Shown here: positions 1 to 11,200 of the stretch, piece after piece
Position numbering within the stretch: the first letter of the stretch is position 1
Layout of the letters: each line of letters begins with the position of its first letter
Source: BPJU01 sp964425225
GTDB lineage: Bacteria; Planctomycetota; Planctomycetia; Pirellulales; Pirellulaceae
Reading direction: 5' to 3'
Assembly: GCA_964425225.1 (NCBI GenBank)
Contig: CAYRMD010000006.1
Span: forward strand, 1 to 64,000
DNA length: 64,000 nt
The notes under the pieces: model-generated
Told to the model about the DNA's origin: nothing
Seen by the model: only the letters and a program-made list of their open reading frames with translations
The model's database searches: none
Position numbers and translations under genes: made by a program

Positions 1-3000
1 TAAACTTATTCCAGTAACTGCCTCGATCCAACGAAAACCACGCCCCAAACTCCGTACCGAGCAACAACAGGTTAGGGTTCTGGGCGTCCTCGCGCAGACA
101 GCGAGTCGAGCCGCGAGGCAGATTGGCGCGTAGCGAGCGCCACGTTTGTCCGAAATCCTCCGACACGAACACATAGGGTTCGTCATCGTCGGAACGATGA
201 CCGTCGAAAGCCACATAAACGCGGCCTTCTGCAAACCGCGACGGCTCGATTGTCGCCACCCAGCGTGGGCCAAGAAGGCCAACATTTCCTGAGATCTCGA
301 CCCAGTGCTGACCACCATCGCGAGTCACCCACAGGTAACCGTCGTCCGTACCCACGTACAGGACATAGGGATTCCGAGGTGATTCGGCCAACGCCGTCGC
401 ACTACCTCGCTTGGTACGCGTGATTTCGGGTGAAATGCGTTGAGGGTTATCTCCTCGGTTAAGTGAGCGGAAGACGTAGTTTCCGGCACAGTAGAAAATC
501 CGCGAGTTGTGATGTGACAAGATAAACGGCGTGTTCCAGTTAAATCGATAAGGTCGTTCACCTTGGGCCGGGCGCGGGCGAATACTGGCGCGCTCGCCGG
601 TTCGCAAATTGCGCCGAGCCATGTTTCCGTCTTGCGATGTAAAATAGATTAGATCGGGATCCTCTGGGTCAACGCGGCACATGAAACCATCGCCACCTCC
701 GACATTGATCCAGTCTTCATTAATGGGTCCCTGTCCATCTTTCGCCAGACTCGGCCCCAACCACGTGCCATTGTCTTGAAGCCCCCCAGTGACGCGATAG
801 GGTGTCTTGGGGGCGATGGCCACATGATAGAATTGACCGATAGCGGCGTGATTGAGATGATCCCAATGTTGCCCTCGGTCATATGTCACATAGACGCCGC
901 CATCCGTGCCAATCAGCATATGCCGTCCGTCGCGGGGGTCGATCCATAAGGCGTGTCCGTCGGCATGTACGGACCGTCCAAAATCACTGTCAAACGTCAC
1001 CCCTCCGTTGGTCGAGCGATGCTGGGAGATACCCAAAACATAAACGTAGCGATCGTCATTTGGATCTACTCGGATTTGACTAAAGTACATGGGACGAGGA
1101 TTGAGACTGTTAATGCGTGTCCACGTGTTGCCACCATCGGTTGACTTGTAGACGCCTCCGTATTCAAAACCCATACCACCTTGTTGGTCTTGCACGTTCG
1201 GTGCCTGTCCGCCACTGGCAAAAGCGTAGGGGCGCGTCGCAGTCGCCTCCCGTGCCTGGAGTGTCACCTCGAACTCGCGCTCCGTATCGCTTCGACGGAC
1301 TTTCACCCGGATCTTGTCCCCCGGCTGGCGCTCTCGAATACGTGCCACCAAATCCTGATAACTGCCAATCGGCTGATCGTTCACATGTGTGACCACATCA
1401 CCGGCTTCCAAACCTGCTTTTTGTGCGGGTCCGTCGGGCGTCACTTGCGTCAAACGGGCACCGCCGGGCGCATCCTCTCCCATGATTCCCATGTAAACAT
1501 TGCTTTGCGCCTGGCTGCCGAACCGTGCTAGTGCTGCGGGACGTTCCTCAAGCTCGACTTCGACTTCCTGAGTGGTTTCACCACGCCGCCGCAATACGAT
1601 CAAACGATCGCCCGGAGCATGACTGCCCAATACGTCCGCCAGATCCGAAACATCGTTCAGCTTCCGCTTGTCGGCCTCCAGTAATTCGTCGCCGACCTCT
1701 AACCCGGCTTTATCCGCGGGACTCTCCGGTACAACCAGCGTCAACACTAGCTTTCCTTCACGCACCTCGGCAGCCGCACCGAACCAAGCTCGCTGGAACA
1801 ACAAGGGGTTGGGGCGACCCGTCCCGGGGCGGGGTGTCAAAGCAACGTCAAGTTCGAGCGTCTCGGTATCCCGTTTCAGTTTCAATCGTACCGTATCGCC
1901 CGGACGTCGCTCACGCAAGCGATCCAACACCTGATCAAAGCTACTGATTGGGTCATCTCCTACGGCCGTAATAATGTCGCCGACGCGCACTCCGGCCTTC
2001 TCTGCGGGACTATCGGGCATAACCTGAATGATGTGCGCCGCTCCATCTTTGTCTTGCCCGACAGCGCCCAAGAAAACGTTAAGCGGCCGAGGACCCTTGG
2101 CGATGTTCTGACAATCGATAATTGCAAAAACGACGTTCGGATCTTTGCGATACCAGTCAAGCCCGATTCGCCCCATCGGACTCGAAGGCAAACCGTTCGT
2201 CAGTTTCTTCCATGACCTACCTCCGTCGGTAGTCTTATAGAGACCGCTGCCGGTCCCCCATTTGACAACCGGGTCATAGATGTTATAGCCGTCGGGGATC
2301 GGCTCTTCACTGCCAGGCCAACTATCATAGCCGTCCCGACGACGTTCCCAAGCCGCCGCTATGAGCGTGTCCGGATCGGTGGGGTGCATTCTTAGATCAA
2401 TAATGCCCGTACGATCGTCGATATAAAGTACTTTCTCCCACGTTTGCCCGCCATCAGTGGTTTTAAACACGCCGCGCTCTTCATTCGGTCCGTACAAGCG
2501 TCCTAGAGCTCCGACGTAGACAATATTGGGATCGCGCGGGTGAATCACAATCCTGCCGATTTGGAATGAATCGCGCAATCCCATGTTTTTCCACGTCTTT
2601 CCACCGTCGGTCGACTTGTACACGCCATCACCGTACGACACTGAGTTTCGCGGGTTGTTTTCGCCGGTTCCCACCCAAACGATATCCGGATCTGATGGTG
2701 CAACAGCCACCGCGCCAACGGACACCGTGCTTTCATGGTCAAACTGGTGTTCGAACGTAATGCCATTATTCGTCGTCTTCAGCAGACCTCCGGATGCTGT
2801 GGCGACCCAAAATGTGTTGGGATCCGATTCACAAACCGCTATATCGACTATGCGTCCACCCATGTTGGCCGGACCGATAGTTCGCCACTGGATCCATTTG
2901 AGCCACGATTCCGGTAGGATTACCGGCGGCAGAGGCTCCGTGGCAGCCACTTGGGAAGCCGACCGTTGCGTCGCCCGGGCCCTCGGACCGGACGGCGGGT

Positions 3001-3214
3001 GTGACTCTTGCCGCAGCGCGCGCACCTGGTTTAGGAGTTCTTGGACAGCCTGTTCGAGCCGTTCCAATCGTTGCTGCTGGTCAGCCGATACGTCCGTTCG
3101 CCCTGCCTCTTGGGCCGTGCTCCAGAATCCGACGGCCAAACCCGTGGCTAGAAAAAAAACGACCCAACCAACAGTTCGCCTAACCCCACCGCGAGAAAAG
3201 TTGGGACTCGACAT
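1..3214 (-). CDS. Sortilin/VPS10-like BNR beta-propeller protein with three PDZ domains (3' end outside window)
   Basis: The reading frame is open from an ATG at 3212-3214 to the left edge: 1071 codons, C-terminus missing. It starts with a basic stretch and a hydrophobic segment (about residues 14-30; signal or anchor), then a Gln/Glu-rich likely coiled coil (about 40-65). Beta-propeller blades follow, with Asp-box motifs such as YKSTDGGKTW and YKTTDGGRSW. Three consecutive PDZ-like modules lie at about residues 375-655, each with a pattern like SPAEKAGVRVGDIITAV. More Asp-box blades follow (YKSTDGGNTW, STNGGVTF, VTRDGGQHW). BNR/sortilin-like propellers are common in exported planctomycete proteins; I would not assign glycosidase activity. 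Three PDZ domains inside the propeller suggest binding of peptide C-termini or scaffolding. It is a separate unit from the minus-strand DUF1501 gene, 442 bp upstream. Confidence 0.85.
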   Translation of the reverse strand, partial: MSSPNFSRGGVRRTVGWVVFFLATGLAVGFWSTAQEAGRTDVSADQQQRLERLEQAVQELLNQVRALRQESHPPSGPRARATQRSASQVAATEPLPPVILPESWLKWIQWRTIGPANMGGRIVDIAVCESDPNTFWVATASGGLLKTTNNGITFEHQFDHESTVSVGAVAVAPSDPDIVWVGTGENNPRNSVSYGDGVYKSTDGGKTWKNMGLRDSFQIGRIVIHPRDPNIVYVGALGRLYGPNEERGVFKTTDGGQTWEKVLYIDDRTGIIDLRMHPTDPDTLIAAAWERRRDGYDSWPGSEEPIPDGYNIYDPVVKWGTGSGLYKTTDGGRSWKKLTNGLPSSPMGRIGLDWYRKDPNVVFAIIDCQNIAKGPRPLNVFLGAVGQDKDGAAHIIQVMPDSPAEKAGVRVGDIITAVGDDPISSFDQVLDRLRERRPGDTVRLKLKRDTETLELDVALTPRPGTGRPNPLLFQRAWFGAAAEVREGKLVLTLVVPESPADKAGLEVGDELLEADKRKLNDVSDLADVLGSHAPGDRLIVLRRRGETTQEVEVELEERPAALARFGSQAQSNVYMGIMGEDAPGGARLTQVTPDGPAQKAGLEAGDVVTHVNDQPIGSYQDLVARIRERQPGDKIRVKVRRSDTEREFEVTLQAREATATRPYAFASGGQAPNVQDQQGGMGFEYGGVYKSTDGGNTWTRINSLNPRPMYFSQIRVDPNDDRYVYVLGISQHRSTNGGVTFDSDFGRSVHADGHALWIDPRDGRHMLIGTDGGVYVTYDRGQHWDHLNHAAIGQFYHVAIAPKTPYRVTGGLQDNGTWLGPSLAKDGQGPINEDWINVGGGDGFMCRVDPEDPDLIYFTSQDGNMARRNLRTGERASIRPRPAQGERPYRFNWNTPFILSHHNSRIFYCAGNYVFRSLNRGDNPQRISPEITRTKRGSATALAESPRNPYVLYVGTDDGYLWVTRDGGQHWVEISGNVGLLGPRWVATIEPSRFAEGRVYVAFDGHRSDDDEPYVFVSEDFGQTWRSLRANLPRGSTRCLREDAQNPNLLLLGTEFGAWFSLDRGSYWNKF

Positions 3215-3656
3215 AAACCCGCGCCTCCGCTGCCAAAAAGACGACAAAACCCATCGACTAGTGCAAGACACCTACCGCGCGTCAGGAATTTAGCTTAACT
3301 GCATTGGGCTTGGAGTCTGCCCTTTTTAAAGTATGACAGTTATGCCTCCGTTAAACTTGCGTGGCCCTGCCGCTCACCCCAGCAGCTGTCCGCCCGGTTC
3401 GAGCCAAAACGGACCGCAGTTCGGCGACACGCGACAACACGCTTTAACTCGCCCCCGACAAAGTGAACTGCGTTACGTTAGACGCAAGTTACCGCTGTTT
3501 TTTCAATCTGCCAACGAGAAACCCACTATTAGGACGCACCCCTCCAATCAAATCTCGATGACATCCCACCAGGTTAAAACCATCCGGGTGACAAAAGGTT
3601 TCGCCCACCGAGTACTGCCAAGATCCATCGAGAGCACATTTCGATCCGGGCATCGG
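3215..3656. other. Intergenic region upstream of the sortilin-like gene
   Basis: 442 bp between two minus-strand genes. It must hold the promoter of the sortilin-like gene and the end of the DUF1501 transcript. I see no convincing ORF, hairpin terminator or clear -35/-10 pair. Confidence 0.5.
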
Positions 3657-5036
3657 TCAGCCGAAAAGCGCCGCGATGGGCTGACCTCCGTCCGTAATCG
3701 GAACAGGACGATCCCCGTCATATAGCTCTTTTTGCGGATCGATACCGAGCGCTGCATAGGTGGTGGCGTGGAAATCTGGGACGCTTACCGGGTATTCAAC
3801 AATCGTTCTGCCGAGTTCGTCTGTCTGTCCGATTACTTGACCGAGCCGCAGCCCCCCGCCGGCCAAAACAGCGCTGAATGCTTTGCTGTGATGACCTCGC
3901 CCGCCTCCGGAATCGAACTCCGGAGGACGTCCGAATTCGGTTGCTACCACAACAAGTGTCCGATCCAGTAAATGTCGGTTTTCCAAATCCAGCACAAGTG
4001 TCGACAACGCTTGGTCCAAGTCAGCGACCAACAAATGCTGCTTGAGCTGGCCTTGATTATGCGTGTCCCAGCCAGTGCCGTTCACGAAGTTCAAGTTATA
4101 CGACACTTCAATGAAGCGAACTCCGCATTCTACCAGTCGGCGAGCCAACAGGCACCGTTGTCCGAATTCAGACCCGTAGGCCTGGCGCAAGCGCTGGCTT
4201 TCAGAGGTCAAATCAAAAACCTTCATAAACTCGCGGCTCGTTAGACGCGACGCCTGATCGGCTACCGCTAAGTAATCCTCGACTTGTTTCAAGGAACCGT
4301 GTCGAGCTTGATAGCTGGCGCGAAGGCGCTGGAGCAGTGCACGGCGCCGATCGGCACGCTCTGGTGTTACATCCGGGGGAGGTTGTAACCCGGCTGGACC
4401 AGCTTGGGTATCCAATAAATACAAGTACCCGGCGGCGGCTCCCAGAAATCCCGGACCGCGGCTAGGACTGGGATACCCCATGACGATATACGGCGGCACT
4501 CCTGGTTGGCCGGAGCCAAGCTCCCAAGCCACTACCGATCCGATAGACGGATAAATCGTCGTGCTGGCCGGCGGGCGACCGGTGTGTAAACGATTCACGG
4601 CAGCGGCATGTTCGTCAATTACCTCATGATGCAGCGATCGGATGAGCACGCAGCGATCCAGCAACTTTGCCATGCGCGGCAAATGTTCGCACACCTCCAC
4701 TCCCGGTAAAACGGTTGGAATTGCCTTATAGTACGAGCCGGGCTTCTTGCCATCTTCGGTTTGGCGTTTTGGATCCCAAGTATCGATGTGACATGCGCCA
4801 CCGCCGAGCCAGATAAAGATACACGCTTGAGCCTTTCCCTTTGTCGTGTCGGCCCGCACATACCGTTGCCCAAGGGGGGAGGCTATCGCGCCGGCTGCGA
4901 ATAAGCCGGTATATGCCGTTTGGCGCAAGAACCGCCGCCGTGTCACGGACACTCTGCCTGGAATGACATCAATCGGTCGACGGACAGAACGTGCAACGCG
5001 GCACTTCGTCGTCGTTAAAGTTGTCGGCGCTTTCAT
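3657..5036 (-). CDS. DUF1501 family protein, Tat-exported
   Basis: 459 residues. The ATG at 5034-5036 has an AGGT-type ribosome site 8 bases upstream. A twin-arginine signal is visible (RRRFLRQTAYTGLFAAGA, about residues 33-50), so the protein is probably exported folded. The body matches DUF1501: an early GGACHIDTWDPK segment, LIRSLHHEVIDEHAAAVNR, WDTHNQGQLKQHLL, and a C-terminal TEFGRPPEFDSGGGRGHHSKAFS block. DUF1501 has an alkaline-phosphatase/sulfatase-like fold with unknown substrate. In planctomycetes it is nearly always encoded directly after a DUF1549/DUF1553 gene, as here (34-bp gap), so the two are probably cotranscribed and work together on an extracytoplasmic substrate. Family call is firm; substrate unknown. 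Confidence 0.93.
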   Translation of the reverse strand: MKAPTTLTTTKCRVARSVRRPIDVIPGRVSVTRRRFLRQTAYTGLFAAGAIASPLGQRYVRADTTKGKAQACIFIWLGGGACHIDTWDPKRQTEDGKKPGSYYKAIPTVLPGVEVCEHLPRMAKLLDRCVLIRSLHHEVIDEHAAAVNRLHTGRPPASTTIYPSIGSVVAWELGSGQPGVPPYIVMGYPSPSRGPGFLGAAAGYLYLLDTQAGPAGLQPPPDVTPERADRRRALLQRLRASYQARHGSLKQVEDYLAVADQASRLTSREFMKVFDLTSESQRLRQAYGSEFGQRCLLARRLVECGVRFIEVSYNLNFVNGTGWDTHNQGQLKQHLLVADLDQALSTLVLDLENRHLLDRTLVVVATEFGRPPEFDSGGGRGHHSKAFSAVLAGGGLRLGQVIGQTDELGRTIVEYPVSVPDFHATTYAALGIDPQKELYDGDRPVPITDGGQPIAALFG

Positions 5037-5070
5037 GATTTACCTGCTACTAGGCCACACACAAACATTT

Positions 5071-7704
5071 TCACGGCATAAACACAAATTCCGGAGAATT
5101 GACCAGTGCCCAAAGCACATCTTCGCAGCGTTCGCGCCATGCCGCCGCCAAGCGCTGCGTGGGCGCTGGTCCCTTACGGACGATCTCCTCCCATTGCATT
5201 TTCAATTCGGTCGCTTCTGGACTAAGATGGTTGGACCAGGAAACGCGCTCGGGAAGTCGCCGGTCATAGGGCAGTCCTTGCGGTGGTAGACCGGTGCTGC
5301 GTTCCGAAAAGCCTTCCGCCAAAACCGCCGCAAAAGCGGCGCGTTCCTCAGCGGAGGGCCCTCGAGTAAGAAACCGCCGAAACAGCCTATTCACCAACTC
5401 TTCCGGTGACCGAGCCGCTAAGCAGATCTCTACGAGCGCGTTGTCATCTGACAATCGGATCGCTCGGTAGATAGCCGTACCATTGGCGAGAGTCAGCGGT
5501 TGCAATAGTTGCGGTGACTTATCGCGTCGACTTACCGGGTGCGGTCGCGCATCGCGCCAACCGAAGGCCGAAAGCAAGTCCACCAAGGATTGGGCAACGG
5601 GTAAGGCTAACGCTGGACGATCGCGTTCATTAGAAAGACCAGCCAGTTGCCAGGCACGTTGCGGTAGACCCAAATTCAAGAACGTTTCATATGGACGCCG
5701 TCCTTCCTGATCCATTGTGATTGGCTCACAATCCAGCGCTTTGCCTACCGCACCGTATAGCGAATCCAAAAGCTGTTCCGCTGAAACCCGACGGACAAGT
5801 GGCGCCGCCTTCGCGACCGCTATCTGCGGATCGTCGACAGCCGGTCGCTGGTAAGCGCGGCTCAGAACAATTTGGCGCACGATCGGTTTCATCTGAAATC
5901 CGTGAGCGAGGAGCTCTCGACTTAAATAGTTGAGGACATCAGGACGAATCCAGCGCACTTGCGACCAATCGTCCAGCGGCTCGGCCAAGGCCCAACCCAT
6001 CAACCGGTGCCACACACGATTGACGACAACTTGAGCAAAACGCGGATTGTCCGTCCCGGTGATCGCCCATGCGACTTGCTCGCGCAGATCATTTGGATTC
6101 CGCCAGGGCAGATACTCGCCTCGGGGAAAGCCCCATGGCCAATGCGGATCGACACGCTCACCGGGATGCAAACTGACTTCCACAGCCGCAACGCGCCCGG
6201 AATTCGAGGGTGGCACTGAACTGGTGGGCGGTACAACCAGCGGTTCACGTGCCAACATGGCAGCCACGGCAAACAGTTCGCGCTGCCGATAGGGTTGCAA
6301 CGGGGCGTCATGACACCGAGCGCAGCTCAAATCCTTGGCCAAGAAGGCTTGGGCCAACACATGCGTTTTCGCGGCCATGGGCACATCATTTTGTGTGGCC
6401 ATGCTGAAGCCTGCCGGACCACCCTCGTATTTGCCGCCCTCCATCAAAACAAGTTCAGTGACAAACTGGTCCAGCGGCTTGTCGTCCAACAACGACTCGT
6501 AAATCCAAAACCGGAATGGGCCCGTGTTATTGAGCTCTGGTTTGACAATGCCTGGGTTTTCCGCCAATAAATCCTGCCAAAATGGAACCCACGCATCGGC
6601 CCAGCGCGTATCCTGAATCAGACGATCCACAAGCCAAGAACGGCGCACGGATTCAGGCTGCGCATAGTAGGCGTCGATTTCCTCTTCGGTAGGTATTACG
6701 CCTACCAAATCGAGGTATACCCGACGCAAGAAGGGTTCATCCGGCACAACAGCGTCCAAACTCGCGGCTTCCACTTGTCGCTCAAGGAGCAGATCGAGTG
6801 CCTCGTGCGGCTGGGCACCCGCGGGGAGTTCCACCGGCAAGAATTCTGGGTCATCCAACCTGCGGCCTGCCAACTGGTGGCGGCGCTCCCAATAAGCTTG
6901 ATGCTGCCCAGCAGCCGCACGCCGTATGCGGGCTTCCACCGCAGCACAGGTTTGAAGCGATTCACGTCGCATACGATCGCGCACCGATTCTGTAAATGGA
7001 ACTTCCCTCCCTCCTGCACCTAGTACGTAAAATGATTCCGCTTTAGGTTCGACGCGGCGCCACGCGACGGTAAGCTCACCAATCTCTGGCCGCAGCCCTT
7101 TGCCGCCGACAACGGCCTCCAGACAAAACCGGTGCGGCTGTCCGTCCAAGTCCACCGCCGCACTGAGAACCTCCTGGTGCCCCGGCGGACATAACCACAT
7201 ATCGGGCACAAGCGGTGGAATTAAATCCGCCACCGGCTCGTGACCGCTCGCATTACGGCTCATCCAACCAGTCTGGGCAATTAATTGCTGATCGAGAAAC
7301 AAACGGCTCCCGTTTTTCGCTCGTAACAGAAACTGGTATTGGCCCGCCGGTAACGCTAGAACCGCCTCGGCTCGCATCAAAAAAGGATTGGGTTGTTTGT
7401 CGATGACACCGGTATCGGTGTATTTTTTCGGCGTAGACCACCAAACGAAGTAATCTTGTTCGTATTCAAGATAGGGCCAGGCGGTATCAGCCTCCCAAGA
7501 TTTCTCCTGAACATTCTCGGCAAAAAGTCGTACCATAACTTGGTCGGTCGGCGCAACAGTCAATAGCGCCGCATTGGTCACTTTACTGTCTGGTTCAATC
7601 CGATCCGGCTCTTGCGCACCGAGTGTCCCTGCCAGCTCTAGCCCCAACACGCTTAGGACGATATCAAACCACACCACGAACACTCTTACCTTCCAAACTG
7701 GCAT
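5071..7704 (-). CDS. DUF1549/DUF1553 (PSD1-type) protein with one c-type heme motif
   Basis: 877 residues from the ATG at 7702-7704, which follows a GAGGGA ribosome site. The frame also opens 14 codons upstream at a TTG, but the hydrophobic signal begins at MPVWKVRVFVVWF, so the ATG is preferred. After the signal, about residues 50-200 look like a PA14-like carbohydrate-binding or sensing module (YLEYEQDYFVWWSTP, RLFLDQQLIAQTGW). The DUF1549 region contains FLRRVYLDLVGVIPTEEEID and one CxxCH heme motif (SCARCHDAPL). The DUF1553 region follows (RFAQVVVNRVWHRLMGWAL, RRVSAEQLLDSLYGAVGKAL, LVNSPEFVF at the end). These large planctomycete proteins are periplasmic or surface-located and paired with DUF1501; the reaction is unknown. 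First gene of a two-gene operon. Confidence 0.92.
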   Translation of the reverse strand: MPVWKVRVFVVWFDIVLSVLGLELAGTLGAQEPDRIEPDSKVTNAALLTVAPTDQVMVRLFAENVQEKSWEADTAWPYLEYEQDYFVWWSTPKKYTDTGVIDKQPNPFLMRAEAVLALPAGQYQFLLRAKNGSRLFLDQQLIAQTGWMSRNASGHEPVADLIPPLVPDMWLCPPGHQEVLSAAVDLDGQPHRFCLEAVVGGKGLRPEIGELTVAWRRVEPKAESFYVLGAGGREVPFTESVRDRMRRESLQTCAAVEARIRRAAAGQHQAYWERRHQLAGRRLDDPEFLPVELPAGAQPHEALDLLLERQVEAASLDAVVPDEPFLRRVYLDLVGVIPTEEEIDAYYAQPESVRRSWLVDRLIQDTRWADAWVPFWQDLLAENPGIVKPELNNTGPFRFWIYESLLDDKPLDQFVTELVLMEGGKYEGGPAGFSMATQNDVPMAAKTHVLAQAFLAKDLSCARCHDAPLQPYRQRELFAVAAMLAREPLVVPPTSSVPPSNSGRVAAVEVSLHPGERVDPHWPWGFPRGEYLPWRNPNDLREQVAWAITGTDNPRFAQVVVNRVWHRLMGWALAEPLDDWSQVRWIRPDVLNYLSRELLAHGFQMKPIVRQIVLSRAYQRPAVDDPQIAVAKAAPLVRRVSAEQLLDSLYGAVGKALDCEPITMDQEGRRPYETFLNLGLPQRAWQLAGLSNERDRPALALPVAQSLVDLLSAFGWRDARPHPVSRRDKSPQLLQPLTLANGTAIYRAIRLSDDNALVEICLAARSPEELVNRLFRRFLTRGPSAEERAAFAAVLAEGFSERSTGLPPQGLPYDRRLPERVSWSNHLSPEATELKMQWEEIVRKGPAPTQRLAAAWRERCEDVLWALVNSPEFVFMP

Positions 7705-8299
7705 GGCGTCGATTCCCTCTTGGGCGGAAATTGCTACTGTCCGCAAAGAATTCCCCGATACGCACCGTGGTGGTTAGGATGCAATCTCAAACTGCCCGCA
7801 AGCTGCTGCTGACTTCCTATTAGATGCACCCGTAGGGTTGATTTCAAGCGTAAACTGCCGGTATTTACCCTTTATGTTCCAGACGGTGGTGCATTTTGTC
7901 GCGCCGATCTGGAAAGACCGGTCGAGAGTCCGACTCCGATACCGGCTTTGGCACATGGCCAGATACTTCGGACAAGGCAGAATTGCGCAAAACGGACTTG
8001 TGCTCAACTCGTCTCACAAGCTCGCTTTTCGTTACACCGTCTCTGCTACGATGCGTTAGTTCATTTCCAACACTCGATGACTCCAGGAACGACACAACTT
8101 GAGTTCCTTCCCGCACTAGGCTTCCACATGAACCAAGCGGAACGTGCAGCTTTTCGGTGTATCCCCGACGATGGAAAAGCAGGACACGGTTGTTTTCGAT
8201 AGTCAAAGTAGATCGTATCATGCCCAAATACGGCATCATCGGCGGTAGTGTGGTGCGCAGGATGCAACAACTTTTCGATACACGGACAAGGAGAAAAGG
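7705..8299. other. Divergent intergenic region
   Basis: About 595 bp between the divergent DUF1553 and TPR/FG-GAP genes. It must carry both promoters. No convincing coding frame or structured element was seen. Confidence 0.5.
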
Positions 8300-11200
8300 A
8301 TGCTGCAACCGGGCGGTGAGGACCACAAATCTTTCTTGGGCAAATGGTGGTGGTGGGTTATCGGGCTGTGTCTGGTGCTGATCGCGTGTGGGATTGGCTA
8401 TTTTGCTTGGCGGCGAGGGACTGGCCCGGAACCCGCCCCGAAAACCGTTCTAAGTCATGTTGAGCGGATGGAGTTGTTGCGGCGGATGCGTGAGGCCGTG
8501 GGATGGTTGGAGAACGAGGTAGAACTGGACAGGGCCGCAAATGTTTTTTCGATGCTGTGCGAGAAGGTTCCCGACGAGCGACTCGGCTGGCAGAATCTGG
8601 CCATCACACGGCTCTTAGCGATTCGCACGGACGACCCCGAACGAGCCTCAGAGACATGCCAGGCAGCCCAGACTGCAATTGAAGCTCTCGTAGAGCGTTT
8701 TCCATCAGCCGAAGCCTACTGGCTAGCAGCCCAATTCATGTTGCGACTTACTGGAGTCGACGAAGTTGACCGGGTGACCAAGGTGATGCAATTACTCGAA
8801 GAAGCGCGAAAACGGGATCCCCAAAACCCTGTGTATTCGATGGCAATGTACGAAGCGCTCTTAGCTGCTCCGATACCGGACAACCTTCGTCGGGCGTGCG
8901 ACGCTTTGAAAGATGCCTACCGACTGGCTCCTCAGAATTTACATGTGTTAGCCGAGTGGCTCCCAGTTCAGGCTGAGCAGCGCGACTTGATGATCCGAGA
9001 AACGCTCCAGCAGGCAGAACAGACAATGGCTCCCTTATGGCGTAGCATCCTGGCGGGGGACAATTTGGGACGTGACGATGCGGTCAGCAGTTTGGGCCGC
9101 AACGTGCTGGAGTTGATTGACCAGGCTCGCAAGGCTGTCGATCAGCAAGATTGGCAGCAAGTTCTGCTCCTGACGCGCCAGATCAAAAACGGTATCGGGC
9201 CGCTTATCGTCCATCGCAACGACATAAGCCGCGTGTTGCCACACCCGTTGGAATTCGTGGTCCACGACTTTAGCCCCGCCTTCTATGAGTATCTGGGGCC
9301 GCCCGCAGACGTACACGCGCCGATCCAATTTGTTCCACCCGAAGCGCTTTCGCTATCCGACGTAAACGGAGAGATGCGTGTCGTCGATTTCCTGGTGGCT
9401 GATTTTGATCTGGACCGTCTGCCAGATTGGATCGTGTTGTTCCATGATGCTTTGGCAGTCTACCAAGGCTTGGAGAACGGTTTGCCAGGAGCCCGCATTG
9501 TCTATGTGGAGTTGACGGAGGGTATGCGAGGCCTGGTGGCGGGTGACTTGGACAACGACCATCTACCCACGCGCGGCGAACCAAACCCGGCGGCTGCGCC
9601 GCCCGCTACCGATAGCTCGAAGTGGCACCAGGCGGATTTGGATTTGGTTGTCTACGGCAAAGCGGGGTTAATCGTGCTGCAAAACCGCTTCGGCCCGCAG
9701 GGACGCGAGCTGGTACCTGTGAACCAACCGGACATCGATCAGCCGCCCGAGGAAGTGTTTGCCTGTACGCTGGTGGATTTCGACCACGATGCGGATTTGG
9801 ATCTTGTGTTCGCGATGCTTCAAGGGTTGAAGTGCTGGTCCGGGCGCGGCAACGGTCAATTCGAAGACTTGTCGCGCTACAGCATCCTACCGGATAGCTG
9901 CCAGGTGCGGCGTCTGCTTCCGGTAGACTGGGACCGGGACGTGGATGTCGATATTCTCTGTGCTGATCAAGCGGCAGGACCCGCCTTGCTCGAAAATCGC
10001 TTGCATGGTCATGTCACGTGGAGTCTTTTCTTTCCAGGGAAACAAATGATCCTCAGTGATGCTGTGATCGGTGATTTCGACGGCAACGGATCGTGGGACA
10101 TCGCCACACTTGCTGATCGGACGCTCAGCATTCTGTGGACAACAACTGCTCTGCGAGGACGAGTCCAATTTAAGGATCCAATGGCGGTCAGTGACTGCCC
10201 CTTCGAGCAGTTGCTTGCCGCGGACCTGGACAATAACGGCTTCTTGGACCTGCTGGCCTGGGGATCGGAGGGTTGGCGGTTGTGGCGTGGCGCACCGGGG
10301 CGTCAATGGAGCGACTGGTCAATCTTGCCCAGCACGGTACGGCCGGCATTGGTACGTTGTTATGACATCGACCGTGATGGCGATTTAGATCTGGTCTGGC
10401 TGGAGAATGGGAGCCTTTACTGGAGCCGCAACGACGGTGGAAACATCAATCACTGGATCCAGTTTCGACTGGTGGGACAATGCGATAATAAAGGATGCTC
10501 CGGGCATACGGGAATCGGGAGCCTGATCGAATTACGTTACGGCAATCGCTACCAAGCACAGACGGTGTTATCGGAGGTAACCCATTTTGGTCTTGGCGAT
10601 GTAACGGAGGCCGATGTGGCACGCATCGTATGGACCAACGGTGTACCACAGGCCATCGTCCGACCCTCCGCGAATCAATACCTCACTGAAACAATGACGC
10701 TTAAGGGTTCCTGCCCTTATCTTTATACCTGGGATGGCGAGCAATTCGTATTTGTAACAGATTGCCTGTGGGCGGCCCCTCTCGGTCTGCAGTCCGCTCG
10801 CGGCCAATTAGCACCGAGTCGCCCATGGGAATATTTAAAGATTCCTGGGGAGCTATTGCGGCCCCGCGAGGGGTTTTACGAGATTCAAATTACCGAAGAA
10901 CTCTGGGAAGCAGCCTATTTCGACAGAGTCGAATTGCTAGCAATCGATCATCCGGCCGATGTCGAGATTTTTTCCAACGAAAAAGTGGGCCCCGAAGAAA
11001 TCGCCGCTTTCCATATCTACACAGTTCGCGACCGGCGCGTGCCGCGCGCTGCTCGCGATCATCGAGGACGCGACGTTCTGCCATGGATCGAACAGAAAGA
11101 TGACCACTATCTGGCGGCGTGGGACAAGCGACTGCGCCAAGGGTTAACCGAACCTCACTACGTGGAATTGGATTTGGGACCAATTGAGGATCCTCAACAA

